A stretch of DNA of 64,000 nucleotides from Ischnura elegans (lineage: Eukaryota; Arthropoda; Insecta; Odonata; Coenagrionidae), in the NCBI RefSeq assembly GCF_921293095.1, contig NC_060252.1:82108866-82172865 (forward strand), in the 5' to 3' direction. Positions 48,713-60,847 of the stretch are shown here, in pieces; the stretch's first letter is position 1, and the number at the start of each line of letters is the position of its first letter. The notes under the pieces were generated by a model, which saw nothing but the letters and a program-made list of their open reading frames with translations, ran no database searches and was not told the DNA's origin. The position numbers and the translations under genes are program-made.

Positions 48713-48900
48713 GAAGGACCACAGATTCAAATACATTCGTTAACTCTGATGGGAGGACATTATCAGCTCTTAAATCTGCTTACAGGTGAAACCAGTGTTG
48801 AAATTTAGCGAACGAATCCCCCTCTTCTCCTCGCCATACTCCACGCTGCTGCACATTTGCTCTGCACATCCCCCAATCGAAGAGGCCCCTCTCTAAGTAT
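48713..48900 (+). repeat. Direct repeat X flanking LINE block, right copy
   Basis: Counterpart of 47068-47282, in the same orientation, about 1.45 kb downstream. Either a segmental duplication carried both, or X is part of the LINE family's flank. Confidence 0.6.
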
Positions 48901-48909
48901 TCATTAAAA

Positions 48910-50250
48910 TAATTCTTGGGAGAGAACGATTTTCTAAAACGTTGCGTACCGAACACGCCGTCTACTTTATCCCTCCCTCGTCGAGAGCGCTAATTAAAAC
49001 GCACTGGAAACTACACGGGAGAAGTAACGGCCCTCGAATACTCGCTAATTAATTCCGCGAAATTCATTCTCTCTCGCGGAGCGATGCATAGAAGTATTCG
49101 TAAGTATTCTATCCCTGCCCCTGAGCCAACGCAAATATCCACCTAAGCTGGGAGAAAAGGCATTTAAGTGGAAGAATAAGTACGTACCGTGGCAATAATG
49201 CTATTATGATTTTGTTTAATTATACGAAAACAGATTTACAAGGCATACATTTAGTACTTTCTCGCTATATAACTTTTGGAAGTACTCCCAGTCTTTATAT
49301 GGTAAGAACTCAGGATGAAACTGGTCTCACATCTAAGTGGGCCATCACTAAATTTATCATAAATAATTTCCTACTGTCGCTTAAAATCATGAAATAAATT
49401 CACGTGATGGAGTCAAAATAAAACCATCTGGACCGGAAATCGGTTTTTGGATTTCCGGGACATATCGCGACAAGTTTGTAGTTTTTTTATTTGAATTTAC
49501 AATATTTATGTACACGTAATGTGTTCTCTGCCATTGAGTCAAAATTACTTCTTATCTTAGTCTTTTTTCCATGCTGAGTGATATTATCTTAATGATGTCG
49601 GAAAAATATACAATTGATACGGCGACATGCAGAATTGTTAATAATGTCGCGAGTAAGTGAGGACTGAATATAAACTCCTAGTAGTATGGTAAACGATTTT
49701 TCATATGATCGTAACATTATCATCAGATGATAAAACAAAATTCGCTGAGTTGTTTGTTGCAATCAAATACATTTGAAAATTACTACTTCTACGTGGAGTT
49801 GAGTTCATATGCCTGGTGTTAAATTTTTTGTTGCACTTATAAATGTAAAACACAAATTCAAAATAAAAATCTTAAATGGATACGGGGTGTAGCCGAACCA
49901 TCCATGAACTTGCGCATTCAAAGGCTCGATACCATTATCACCCATACCCAGGCGTTGGTAGCAATAAACCTTATTTTGGGCAGTTGCGTGAATAAAGATC
50001 GCAGAGGAATTCATTAGGAAGAGACAAGAACTGAACAACTGAATGTTCTCAATGCATGCAGGGAATGTGAGGCTGCCAGACCTGGAAATGCGATGCTTTT
50101 AAGCTGACCGCCCCCACACGTTTTGTGAGCTTAGTGCGGTCGTAACGGTACAACTCCGATTTCTATTGGTGCAGGCGATTTACACGTTAAATCTAACGAG
50201 ATTATACTAGCTGAAATTTCCGTGCACCGAGATCCTCCTGGATAGCTGGA
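48910..50250. other. No gene seen
   Basis: No repeats or exons recognised; a weak hammerhead-like word near 49727 was rejected. Confidence 0.45.
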
Positions 50251-50264
50251 TGGAACCGCTTTAA

Positions 50265-50805
50265 ATTAAAGCTGCCAGGTATGTGAAAGGTCGTTACGAT
50301 AGTCTTGTTAGTGTAACTGACCTCTTACATAAACTCGGATGGGAATCTCTGTCGGACCGTAGATTGAAAAATAGACTAAACCTTTTAGATAAATTCAAGA
50401 GCAGTGTCTTTTCTGACGAAGTTAACCATATCTTGCGGACGCCAACGTACTACGGAAGATCAGATCATATAAATAAAATAAGAGAGATAGATTGCAGAAC
50501 AGACAGATTCCGAATGTCATTTTTTCCACGATCAATAAGAGATTATAACGGCAGCAATAGAACGCGTAAATAGATTGCATGACTTGTAGTGTAGCCTACT
50601 AACCTATGTAAAACTTACTGCATGTTTCTGAATTTCTATTCTATATTCTATTTCTAACAGCATATAGTAGTATAGTTTGTTATTATACGGGACGTTTCTT
50701 GGACGGCGTGGTGTGCATGTGGGAGTCCAAATGCATGCTGCATGCTGGTGATTGATCACCCCTGCCAAACACCCTAGAGGTGGCTCGCAGGGTAATTTGT
50801 AGATG
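50265..50805 (+). pseudogene. 5'-truncated LINE: reverse-transcriptase C-terminus and 3' UTR
   Basis: From 50268 the frame reads KAARYVKGRYDSLVSVTDLL, then LGWESLSDRR, NRLNLLDKFKS and MSFFPRSIRDYN. This is the thumb/C-terminal motif series of non-LTR retrotransposon reverse transcriptases (CR1/Jockey group). The frame stays open to the stop at 50571-50573, but everything upstream of the fragment is lost (stop at 50262). About 230 bp of 3' UTR ends in a gtagatgtagatg tail, the mirror of the tails at 13647 and 36321. Dead on arrival by 5' truncation. Confidence 0.75.
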
Positions 50806-51534
50806 TAGATGAAATTAGCCCCACTGTTTATTGTTTTTAAAGCGTCTCATTATACTCACGTCTCTCCCCGATCCTTTCATTTGTCCTATCCCTCCAAAGC
50901 AATTCAGCCGGCCTCTCTCTCCATTTCATGTACACTGTTACCTATCTTCGTCTGTGAAAATACGCTTCCCTTATTCCATTTACCTAATTGTAAACGAACA
51001 ACCACTGTAACTCCACGTAAGCTAGTAAGAACAAGCTTTTATCAGAACGACACGTATTAGAACCGCACAATATTTCCTCGTCCGCTGGAAACGATGAAAC
51101 CGGAGAGATATTTTTGTGGAACGGATAGGTGACGGTATGCGTTTTTTCTTTGAGCAGTGATTGGCTTAAATAAATGCTAGGCCGAGCTCAGGCAGCCGAA
51201 AGGAAACCCTGGTTGGGGCCGCAGGGATACACTCCTTGGGTTAGGGTCATTATTCCGAGGCTTTTTTTCCCGGACCCCAGGAGGAGACAAAGATAATTTT
51301 TTTCGTAATCCCAATGCAGAAATTTTTCACAAATATTTGCAACATACTGGGAGGTTAATCAGCCTCAAATGAGCTTTTTATAAATTTGCAAGTGAATAGT
51401 CGTCCATATTGTGCAAATATTCCAGTATTTAGCGGACCATTTCTTTTTAAGTTTTACAAAAAAACAAGAAAAGATAAAGTGATACATGAAGCTCAACAAG
51501 ACAATTTATATACTTATACAAAAAGAAAATTTTG

Positions 51535-51657
51535 TAAAACAAATGCCATTTGAACAATAAATTAAAGTACATTTTTTATGTAAATACATTTGATAACAGA
51601 GAAACGGAATTTTGTGCAAACATGCCATTTGAACATTGCATTAAATTACATGTATTA
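51535..51657 (+). repeat. Short tandem duplication, about 75-bp period
   Basis: aaatgccatttgaacaataa and aacatgccatttgaacattg begin two copies, each followed by attaaa(g/t)tacat. The overlapping 93-codon frame shows no recognisable protein. Confidence 0.45.
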
Positions 51658-51659
51658 TG

Positions 51660-54150
51660 GTAGGGCCAGATCAGAGCGTGAACTCAGTGTTTGTATAAAT
51701 ATTCGCCTATTTTTGGAACTACGTATTTCACTAAATAAGGTATTCCATAATTTGCTACCATTTACTACGAAAGAACTATTGAAGGCACAAGTCCGGTGGA
51801 TGGGAATTTGTGGGTTATCGTTACGTTATGGCGAAGGGAAGGAAAAGAGGATGGTGGCGCCACCGCGATAGAAAGCCCGCTAACTAGAGGTGGGCTAAAA
51901 TGTCGATTTGATTAACCTGCGGTATTATTCATGATGTCCACATTACCTTCACTGATAGCGAAGTACCTGGTAATTGTTATTATTTCAGCAGTTTCATTTA
52001 AGGGAATACAACAATGGCTGAGATGTGCTCTCTAAAATTTCGAGAATTTACTGCAATAGCCATTTAAATTAATTCAACACAGCATAAATTTGGTAGCATC
52101 TCATGCATTGAAAAATAAAAGAGGGGATGAATATTCTAGAAGATGGAACCACTGTTAAAGTTAAAAAATATCCATAGCTCATATTTCATGCTTGGGATAT
52201 TGTTTTGCTCGTTATTGCTCATTTGATTTGCACTGCATTCAACATGGAAGAAGAACCTATGCGAGTCTACTTCCAAGGAATATTTTTCGTCAAAGATTAA
52301 TCTCGTCACTTTTATCGCGAATTTTACCCCTTCCGAGATTTAGCTGTTAATATGATAATTGAGCTCAGGGAGAGTTTATTATAAATAAATTGTGTCTGAG
52401 GAAATTTCTAATTCATTCTTCTTTTCTCTTTTCCAACTCCGTCGTATTCTTTTCTCTGTTACCGCACCTCCCTTGAAACTTCCACCTTAGGTATTTTTTC
52501 CGTTCAATTTTCTTCTTTTCCACTTTCGCCATACTAATATCTCAGCAGGCTCAGGTCTACTCCTTTCTAATTTGCCTACAGCCCGACTTCCACTACCATG
52601 CAGCAAAGTATGCCATTCAAATATTTTGCGAAGGATTTTCTAACATCATTTTTCATATGTTTATTTATTACAATTTTGAAAAGAATACTACACTGAGCGA
52701 GGGTAAATGAGCCAGGAGTCTTAGTTGAATGTTAGTGGAGGCTTGAGCGAAGGAATGGATGGGTTGAAATGGGGAATGAAAAGGGAGGTTCTAGGGCGTA
52801 TTTTCAATCAGCGACCTGTCACCACGACCCCTACTCAAGGAAAGCTCTTTTTCAACGTAACCTTTGTGGAGAAGTGCGTTTGGGGTCGGTGGAAAGTAAC
52901 TGAATAGGACCAGCAAAGATAGGGACGAGGATGAGAGTGGAAAAAAATGTGGGAACTGCAAAGAGGTTTTTGACTTAGCGAGAGTGAACGTTAGATTATG
53001 GAAAAATTAACATGAGACAGTGCGATGAACGGTTTTCTCTTGTCTTCTTGGTAGAGAATGAAAACAATTTTGTCGAACCACGAAGGACGGTGGCACGAAT
53101 ATTACATCGGAGGATTATCAATTCTGCCGCTAGAATTGTTATCGCCCCGCGCGCATTAAATTCATATTTCAAAATCGCCACTCGCGACGCTACCAGGCAT
53201 ATATATCGAGACGCACGCGAGACGATTTGTAACTAAAAAGGACCAATTCAACTTCGGTTTATGGCGAAAGTCACGGTAAACGAAATACAACTGCCTGGTG
53301 GCGCCGCCGCATAAAATGCGCGGCAACAGATATAACTATTGACCACCATGTTCTTAGGCCTCCTTACATGTACTCCCGTTGGGCAGTGGTGTAGCAAAAA
53401 TTTCTCTTGACTCGGTCAAATCGTGCTTTGAAATATATTACCTCGAAAGGGAAACTTTTCTGTGGATTCACCATGGAATGTTTTCTACTCCGAGAGTAGC
53501 TTAATAAGCACGAATACCGTCTTGGGAGCCTTAGCGTGAACTTGAGAGGCAAACATTATGTTCGGGAAAGCATTTCTGAAATTCTAAATGCATTCTATAT
53601 TCGTAATTTCTTTGCAAAGTTTTTTATGGTAATCATTCGCGGTATTATGTCACATGAAAAGATTAAAATTTTCATTTTTAATCACACGTATTTTATCAAA
53701 TTGTAACATTACAAATTGAGGAAACAAATGGAACACATGTATAGATATGAGATGTTAGTTCGCATTACTTATTCATCATAAGTAAGTTTCCATTTCTCAC
53801 AATATCAGAATTTTCACATTTTATTGATTTGATAAAAGTTATCTACTTTGGGACGTCATCCTAATGGAGAAAAAGTCAAAGGGTTTAAAAAAAGTAGCAT
53901 TTAATTTCAGCACACGAAAAATTTGGCATGAATTAGATACATTGATAATGATTTGTTTCTTTCTGCTTAAAATTTGATTTTGGAGTACATCGACATTCAT
54001 CACTAAATGAAAAACATAGTTGGCAATTACTACTCAATTTGTTGCCACAGGCTTTTTCTCCATCTAATGTCTCATCTTAGGACTATCATTTGGAAATGAA
54101 ATAATACCCAGTCAAGTAAATTAACTGGAATTAGGTTTTTTATTTAGCTA
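51660..54150. other. No gene seen
   Basis: Includes a pyrimidine-rich stretch at 52420-52560. A block at 53090-53200 shares ccgcgcattaaatt and tcgccactcgcg with 59280-59325, suggesting an unclassified repeat. Confidence 0.4.
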
Positions 54151-54239
54151 TAGTCTTGGATTACGATGCCAAGAGCACGCTTACTATGTAACTTCATTTT
54201 TGTCGAGAAATTGAGCGACAATTTAACATGCATTATTAC

Positions 54240-54650
54240 CTATGTTGCTCTATACAGTTTGGAAAGATGGACACTTCGGAAGGAGGACAAGAGAAAACCG
54301 GAGGCGTTCGGGATGTGGGTGTGGTTGGTGAAGAATATAGAAGTTGAAGTGGACAGAGAGGAGGAGAAATAACAAAGTGCTGGAGATGGTGGGTGAGGGT
54401 TGGCAGCTTTTGGATGACATTCGAAGGAGACAGAAGGTATGGATATAGGAAGTACTTTTCAGGGAGGGGATGTTGAAAACGGCGTTAGAGGGTAAAATGA
54501 TTGGTAAATGAGGGAGGGAAAGGAAAAGAATAGGATTTTTAGATAGAATGTAAAGGAGTAGGCCTTATAGTGAAATGAAGAGGGAAATGTTTGAAGGAAG
54601 CTCCCAGAATCCTTATTAATTACTCCATGGAAACCTACCTTAGTCGGTTG
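54240..54650 (+). pseudogene. LINE reverse-transcriptase C-terminal remnant
   Basis: The frame from 54256 reads LERWTLRKEDKRKPEAFGMW, matching the W(T)L....R.EAFE.W block of non-LTR reverse transcriptases. It is followed by several stops and frameshifts. The end carries tccatggaaacctaccttag, also found inverted near 22770, which suggests a shared 3' UTR. Confidence 0.55.
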
Positions 54651-55700
54651 AATACTTTCATGAAATTAAAAATTACCTGTGTCATGACTTGTCTCACGAA
54701 ACCCATGGAAAAGATTAAAAGTTGCATATAAAAAAAATTAGACGATCGTGAATTTGGAAAATATTTAGGAAGCCAAGGAACTGTGTTGTGACTAGTTTTC
54801 TTTTCAGGTTTCTTATTAAGAATTATGCAATTTATACTCATTTCAATCACATTTTCCCTCGCTCAGACCAGCGAGAAATCTGACATCATTACATAGATCC
54901 CAATTCAATGAACGCTTTGAAACCGGATGATATATCATAAAAGGGAGCGAAGCAATAAGCCCCACACGTATAAAAACGATCCCGGTTTCATTCTCCGCTG
55001 ACAGCTGCTCAACATCCCAGAATGCATGACTTTATGGTTATTACACCGTGCCATCATCCACTCACGAGAGCAAATAAAATTACAGTAATATTCTACTTTC
55101 CATGGCTACGAGCGATTAGATTAAACTTCCAATATCATGTAAATGGCTGCCCGCCGCTTCCAAGTGTGGCGCTGACAGCTGAATGATGGCGCCGTGCCAT
55201 AAAAGATATGACCGCGGCTCCTGTGACATAAGGCGCATAAAACATCGTGCGGATTCAGAAGTGCGCCGTTTGATGGATTGAATGCGAAATGTACCTACAT
55301 CTGCTCCGCCCTGGGCGACATTGTATTTCCTCACGCAGGAAGCTCTTAGGAAAATGATATTTTCATAGGACTGTCTCGGATGATATAATTACATCGCTTT
55401 ACGGAAATGCGATGGCGATGAATACAAGTTTCAGTTGTGCGGCCACCGTACGTAAATGAAAACATGATATCTGAATAGCAATGAGAGGATGGCTATATAG
55501 TCGTCTACAGAAAAGGCTAGCTAAGGCCTGATATGGAGTTTAGCGCTTAACTTTGTGGAAAAGCGAACGTTTTGATAGGAGGACATGAAAAAACTGCAGG
55601 TGCTCAAGATGCAACTATGGAGCAGTAATCCCTTGCTTACAAATCCAATGTAAAAGGTCTTCTAGACTGTTTTTGTACTGAATGCAAATAGAAAAATGAA

Positions 55701-55990
55701 ATGGATAGAAAAGTGGAGAGGAAGGAATGGAAGAGGGCAAATGAAGCGATAGGCATGGTGGGCGAGGAGAAGAAACTTCAAGATGTGATATGGAGAAAAC
55801 AAAGGCTTTGGATGGAGAGAGTATTAGTCGGGAAGGAGTCGATAAAAGCTGTGTTAGAGGAAAGAATGTTAGTTAAGCGAGGATGGGTGAGAAAAAGAAT
55901 ATGATTAATAGACAGAAAGGTAGGCAATTGGCTTCTTTGTGACGAACTATGGAAAGTCGTCTTTGGAAGGGAACTCAGGGGATGTTCCAA
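55701..55990 (+). pseudogene. LINE reverse-transcriptase C-terminal tail
   Basis: The 67-codon frame contains MVGEEKKLQDVIWRKQRLWM, then ERVLVGKESIKAVLEERM and KRGWVRKRI. This follows the 'G..R.L...I..R..WIGH.LR...LL..V.EG...GKRGRGR.R' tail of non-LTR reverse transcriptases. Upstream and downstream coding is lost. Confidence 0.55.
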
Positions 55991-56102
55991 GTTAAGCTAT
56001 CGTAATCAGCAGAATACTTTTAAAATAAAAACTTCAATAGCAATTATGCACACTAATATTGTAATTAATACCTGCGATTTTCAACGATTATAAAAGGTGA
56101 GG

Positions 56103-56141
56103 GCGAAGATGATGATGTAACATTGAAACCCAGGTCGTAAT
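56103..56141 (+). ncRNA. Solitary hammerhead-like motif
   Basis: Plus strand: GAUGAU core side, stem II GAUG-UAA-CAUU, GAA, stem III ACC-CA-GGU, GUC. It is clearly related to the block at 60737-60777; the stem II C-G pair there is U-A here, a compensatory pair change. The 5' end of the core (C3, U4) is not conserved. It is not part of a visible palindrome. Confidence 0.4.
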
Positions 56142-56931
56142 AATTTTTGCAATCGTGGAAAATTGCATTCTTATTTACTTAAATATAGAAAAATTCCACT
56201 CCATACCGCTTGAATCGCCAGATTTTATGAAAACTGATGTCGTATTCAAGATGGGTAGTCGTCTTCGCTTTTTTTTTAGAAAATAATTTCGGGAGAAAAA
56301 ACAAATTATTCAGGTTGGTCGTGAAAGGCCGTTCGCAATTAGCCCCGGAGAAAGTAAAGTGAACGTATGAAGCGTTTTCGATGGCGGACCTGAGATTCGC
56401 GATTTTGATTCCAACCTTTGACGAATGCACAACAATCATGACATGGCTGTATTGATTTTAAAACTTGAATTTATACATTGCTTTTAAGTGGCGTAATCCT
56501 TTGAGCAATAAATTACTTATTTCATTACCGATATTAATGATTAAAATGATATTATTTCCTAATGAATCAGTCATTTCATTAATTTCAACATTGTTCTGAA
56601 GTCTGCAGGCCTTTTCGCCGGCAGCAAAAGCTGGTAAAAAAATAAAAACAAGCATAAACATATCTGGCACATTTAAATCACCAGTAAAAGAGCTTCGCCG
56701 AGAAACCTTACGGAATGCCAATACAAGAGAATATCGTTCGTTCGTTTGATAACTAGAGATTGTATTATACTCATCTATACTCATTAAATTTACCTCATAA
56801 CATTCCATTCTTCATTTTTAGTCTAATAGTTCGTCTTTCAGAAGGGTGTTACGCAGAGTTTGGAGACTATTACTTTCAATAACGTACATTAAAAGTTGAG
56901 GTGTAACATTTAAGTAACCACAGCCTACTCA

Positions 56932-57309
56932 ATAGGGTGGTTTCCTATTTTTTTGTGCCTAGATCGAAAGATTATTACTCCTGGGGTACGTATGTCACGC
57001 TTTAGCTTTTTAAATGACGATATCTATTTTTCGCGATTAAATGAAAAGTGAAAATTTTCAAGCGCGCGAAAACGCAACGCCTAAGTATGAATGCCAGGAA
57101 AAGCCCGAGTGACGTCATTCTGGTTCCGGCTGCCGCCGTGTGAGGCCACCTTGGTGCGAGGCTATGAGCGCCGCTACGATACACGCTGCCAGCAGGTAGC
57201 AGAGTACCCTGCTAGCAGGTTGCGGTTTGCTTAAATAAGGATTATTAATACCCTATCAAACGAAGGAAACTTTCCGACCAAAGGCAATTTTAATAAGTGA
57301 TTATTAAGA
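56932..57309 (-). mobile_element. Interspersed repeat R1, copy B
   Basis: Inverted relative to copy A at 20808-21165. It contains an extra stretch near 57185-57232 (ctgccagcaggtagc and a second ctagcaggt). Identity is highest around tctatttttcgcgattaaat. Two inverted copies 36 kb apart are ordinary for an interspersed family. Confidence 0.65.
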
Positions 57310-57932
57310 TTATTGAGATTTAATACTAAGTAAATAATATAAGTAATAATATAAAGATAATGATAATAGGTAAGTGATTATTTGATGAAGGAAACTACAT
57401 TATTCTCCATGATATCCCTCAAATAATGGAATTTATCTTTTTGAACGAAGTGCATGCAAAAAGTTCTAGGTGTAACATGGAGGCAACCCCAGCCTACTCC
57501 ATTCTCCTTAATATTCCCCTAATAATAATAGAATTCATTTATTCAATCCCTTGTTTAGGGCTGGTCTCCTCATATGCCCTGCCAGACGTTCTTGAACGTA
57601 GATGTAAAACGGTATAATTCCTAGATTACGTTTTCTACCCTCCAAAGTTGAATGCGAGTTAATTAGGCACGCTCCCAAGGGGATGGGCCGACCACACGCC
57701 GCAAGGTTCTTAAACCCTTCGGCCGGGAGAGGCTTTTAAACCCTTCTCTTGGAAGGGCGATCGTGCGAGCATGAAAGGCAACGCATTGCTAAGGTTAATT
57801 AACGGCGAGTTAGATGTCCGAGCCACTTAATCTCATGATGGAGGAGGGGTAAGGAAAAAACCGTGAGCTTAAACTTCGGTTAAGTACCTCAAGAACACTT
57901 AAAATTGTTTAGGAACGAAATTCTTAAGGCCG

Positions 57933-58352
57933 TATAAGAAATATGCTTGATTCTTCCACAACTCCGCTAAAAATGACTACAACTCTTTTCAAATGTAAAA
58001 TACAAATAAATGTAGCTTTAAGTATATATAGAAAGGATGTGCAATGTGCATCTATCGAGTGCGAAAATTAACTTTATATAAGGAATATGTTTGATTCTTT
58101 CACAACTTTGCTAACAAAATGACTTCAACTCTTTCTATGTAATATAGACGTCATTAAAACCTTGAGTAAATATAGAAAGGATATGCATCTATCGAGTAAT
58201 AAAATTAAATTTTATGAAGAATATGCTTGAGTCTGTCACTACTCCGCAATAAAAATGACTTCAACTCTTCTTAAATGTAACATTCACGTCATTGAGACTT
58301 CAAAAAAGTAAAGATAATATGTGTATCTATCAAGTACTAAAATTAACGTGCA
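57933..58352 (+). repeat. Three-copy tandem repeat, about 140-bp unit
   Basis: Copies 57933-58076, 58077-58212 and 58213-58352. Each runs aatatg(c/t)ttga, cacaact/cactact, aatgact.caactctt, a short AT-rich middle, and gcatctatcgagt or a variant. No hammerhead core or reading frame is seen. Confidence 0.7.
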
Positions 58353-59189
58353 ATAAAAGGATTTGTATTTAAGTTATGGGTCACCTAAGTTGGCGCTTCG
58401 CTCGAATACCCTAAAAAACAAGTAATGTTTTCGCTAAAACAGTGACAAAACCTAATGCAATGCGTTTATAAAGTTAAATTTGAGTCTCAAGCAACGTATA
58501 ATTAAACCAGATAAATTATGTTGTCATTGGTTTTCTTTGATCCTTTCCATTATTAAGTTATTCTTATCCAAATCGCGTACACATAATTTTTGCGCCAGTA
58601 GTCAACGTATCCATCCGAACAGAAGGGAATAGAATTATTTGCGTCCGGTAAAAGAATACTTAGCTATCGGCGTTGAAAATTAAATGAACAGATGGGGTGA
58701 GAATTAAAGAGTCCCAGCGAAGAATTAGACAAGAGAGGAGACTAAGGATCCGTACAGTCAAAGAAAGACCCGATATCTTACAATAAAGTGTAATGGTGAA
58801 AATCATAATAAAGAGAACATTGAAGGAAAAGTGACACAAGGAAGTACAAGAGATTAGTAATTGTGTTTAGTGCAAGAGATAAGTAGATTGTGGCGGATAA
58901 AGATGGACACTGGGAAGAAGAATATCAGGGAACTGAGGAAACTTGCTTGGGAAAGAAAGAAATTAAAGGACGGCAGTATACGAATATTAGGACTGTAGGT
59001 CTATAATTGCATGAGCGAAATCCTTTGGGAAAAGGGAGCTTGATGGAAGTACTAACCCCCCGGACAGAAAGGTATCTCGTAATAGCTAAGATGACTGGCC
59101 CTTTATTTTCGTACGAAAACAGTAGTAAATAATGGACATAAATCTAACGTGTGGAATGCGCGAAGGAATACTTCAAATTATTTTCATTC

Positions 59190-59612
59190 CCATACCACCG
59201 AAAACGGCACATATTGGCCTTTTACCACGAATATAACAAAAGAGATCCTCAAGTCGGTCTCTAAATGTATAGTCATCCACCGCGCATTTAATTGGGTTTA
59301 CAAAAGTCGCCACTCGCGTCGCTGACGGACAAATTGATCCGAGTTTCACTGGGAAATAAGGTATAATTAGCGGCTTTAACCAAAATTTATGTGAATGATG
59401 ATGTTATCTATCAAATGTATAATAGCTCAATGATCTTCCTCGCAATTACAAACATTATACTGCAAAATAATGGAAAAAAGTGTATTGCATTGAACTCATC
59501 ACCGCGCCGCGAACAACCATGTCCTGAATTGGGGTAACCTACTCAGGCGGGACTCGAACCCGCGACCTCTTGTTAGGCAGCGAGGACTTGACCCCGCCGC
59601 TACCGAAGCCGA
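59190..59612 (-). mobile_element. tRNA-derived SINE pieces
   Basis: 59196-59260 (accaccgaaaacggc, attggcc) matches the tail side of the SINE at 40155-40234. 59500-59612 carries the tRNA-like head (ggcgggactcgaacccgcga, ccccgccgctaccg). About 240 bp of other sequence lies between, so this may be a second interrupted copy or two fragments. Confidence 0.5.
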
Positions 59613-59631
59613 CTTTCCTTTAATCGCCGTT

Positions 59632-59858
59632 TTACACGGGGCACGTACTTGCACAATCTGACGTGTGTACGAAGGCGCAGTCAAAATTGCGTCGTGTAAA
59701 GCGGTGAATTGCTAGAACACGTGCGAGAATGCGCGGACGTGAGATGGCAAAATAGCCCCTGTTCTCATTTCGTTCATGAATTCGCGCAATTCCACGCCAT
59801 TTTAGAAATTAATGCAGTTCTAACCTGCGCAATTCCGTTCTCCGTGTGAAACGACCTT
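59632..59858. mobile_element. MITE family F1, copy 4
   Basis: aatcgccgttttacacggg to ccgtgtgaaacgacctt, with the same interior (aattgctagaacacgtgcga, aaaatagcccctgttct). It sits just after the tRNA-derived SINE that ends near 59612. Confidence 0.75.
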
Positions 59859-60487
59859 AAGTAAGCGAAAGCAATCAAGATACGCGCGGCGGCATATTTC
59901 GTGCCGAATAATAGTATATGTACTATAAACACAGTTTTCATTGTTTTCGTAGAAAAAGAAGAAGAAGAATCAGTGATATTCCAAATAGAGCGTTACCGTT
60001 AGAGTTATACTCGTTACCGTGTTATTGATACCCTTTTAAAATGGCTGAACTCACCAATGCTCAAAATTCACACTTCTCAGGCGGTACAAACGCGACGGCA
60101 ACGCCCAATCCTAGGGACGCAACCAACCTTTTACACCGTTCACAAGTTCCACCCTCCTATAATTTGTCGCAATCCCTCCGAAATGCCTCTAATGAATCTT
60201 CCTCCATCATTTTCGGGGAAACGGACAAAATCCCGCGGTAGGTAAGAGCTCGCGAGTTATGACCTTTTTTTCCCCGGAGGGAGCGAACCCCTTCGCCCAG
60301 TCGGAAATCCCTGAGTCCCCCTCTTGGACCTAGGCCCTGGGCATTCCCGATGCTTCCCGGCACTATTGCCCTCAGGGGTCTGACCCACCCTTGAGAACCC
60401 CATTTTCCGCTAACCCTCCGCCCTGCGTCAGATCCGCTAAGTCCAGGAAAAGTACGCCGCGGCAAGTGGGGGATTTTTAAAATGAAA

Positions 60488-60508
60488 GGGGAGAGAGAGA
60501 GAGAGAGA
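60488..60508 (+). repeat. (GA)n microsatellite
   Basis: About nine GA units in a row, next to a GC-rich stretch (60240-60480). Confidence 0.8.
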
Positions 60509-60693
60509 CCAGCTTAGCGTAATTGGTGTCCTCCTAATTGCCCGTAATGATTACTTCCTCCGAATGGATCCCAACCACCCAGCTTTCCCTCCGTTTCTAC
60601 ACTGTCTCGTTAGGTCGTCTTATCCTCCTCTCCCTCTTACAGCCTCTTCTTTATTTTTAAAGGAGATAGTTTTGTGACTCTTCTACTGAAATT

Positions 60694-60847
60694 AAATTAA
60701 AAAAGAAGAACTTTGTGCTTTCACATTAATATTTATTCACGACCATGGTTTCAACGTTAGACGTCATCATTAGGTGACGTCTAACGTTGAAACCATGGTC
60801 GTGAATAAATATTAATGTGAAAGCACAAAGTTCTTCTATTTTAATTT
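60694..60847. mobile_element. Foldback element with 73-bp arms
   Basis: Arms 60694-60766 and 60775-60847 are inverted repeats with one mismatch, around an 8-bp spacer (tcattagg). Internal words include gaccatggtttcaacg and its complement. The inner end of the left arm carries a hammerhead-like block. No target-site duplication was recognised. Confidence 0.8.
60737..60777 (-). ncRNA. Hammerhead-like motif, core position 5 changed
   Basis: Minus strand: stem I UCAC/GUGA (four pairs), core CUAAUGA (G5 to A), extra U, stem II GACGU-CUA-ACGUU (five pairs including one G-U), GAA, stem III ACC-AU-GGU (three pairs), and GUC. Stems differ in sequence from the other copies but pair. G5 is normally essential, so this copy is probably inactive. 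Confidence 0.45.

Noticed and set aside
47068..48900. LTR retrotransposon (direct repeats around coding remnants)
   Set aside because: The remnants are non-LTR reverse transcriptase on the minus strand, and the repeats lack TG..CA ends and a primer-binding site.
49700..49745. Hammerhead-like CUGAUGAU word on the minus strand
   Set aside because: Stem II does not pair well and no GUH or stem III follows.
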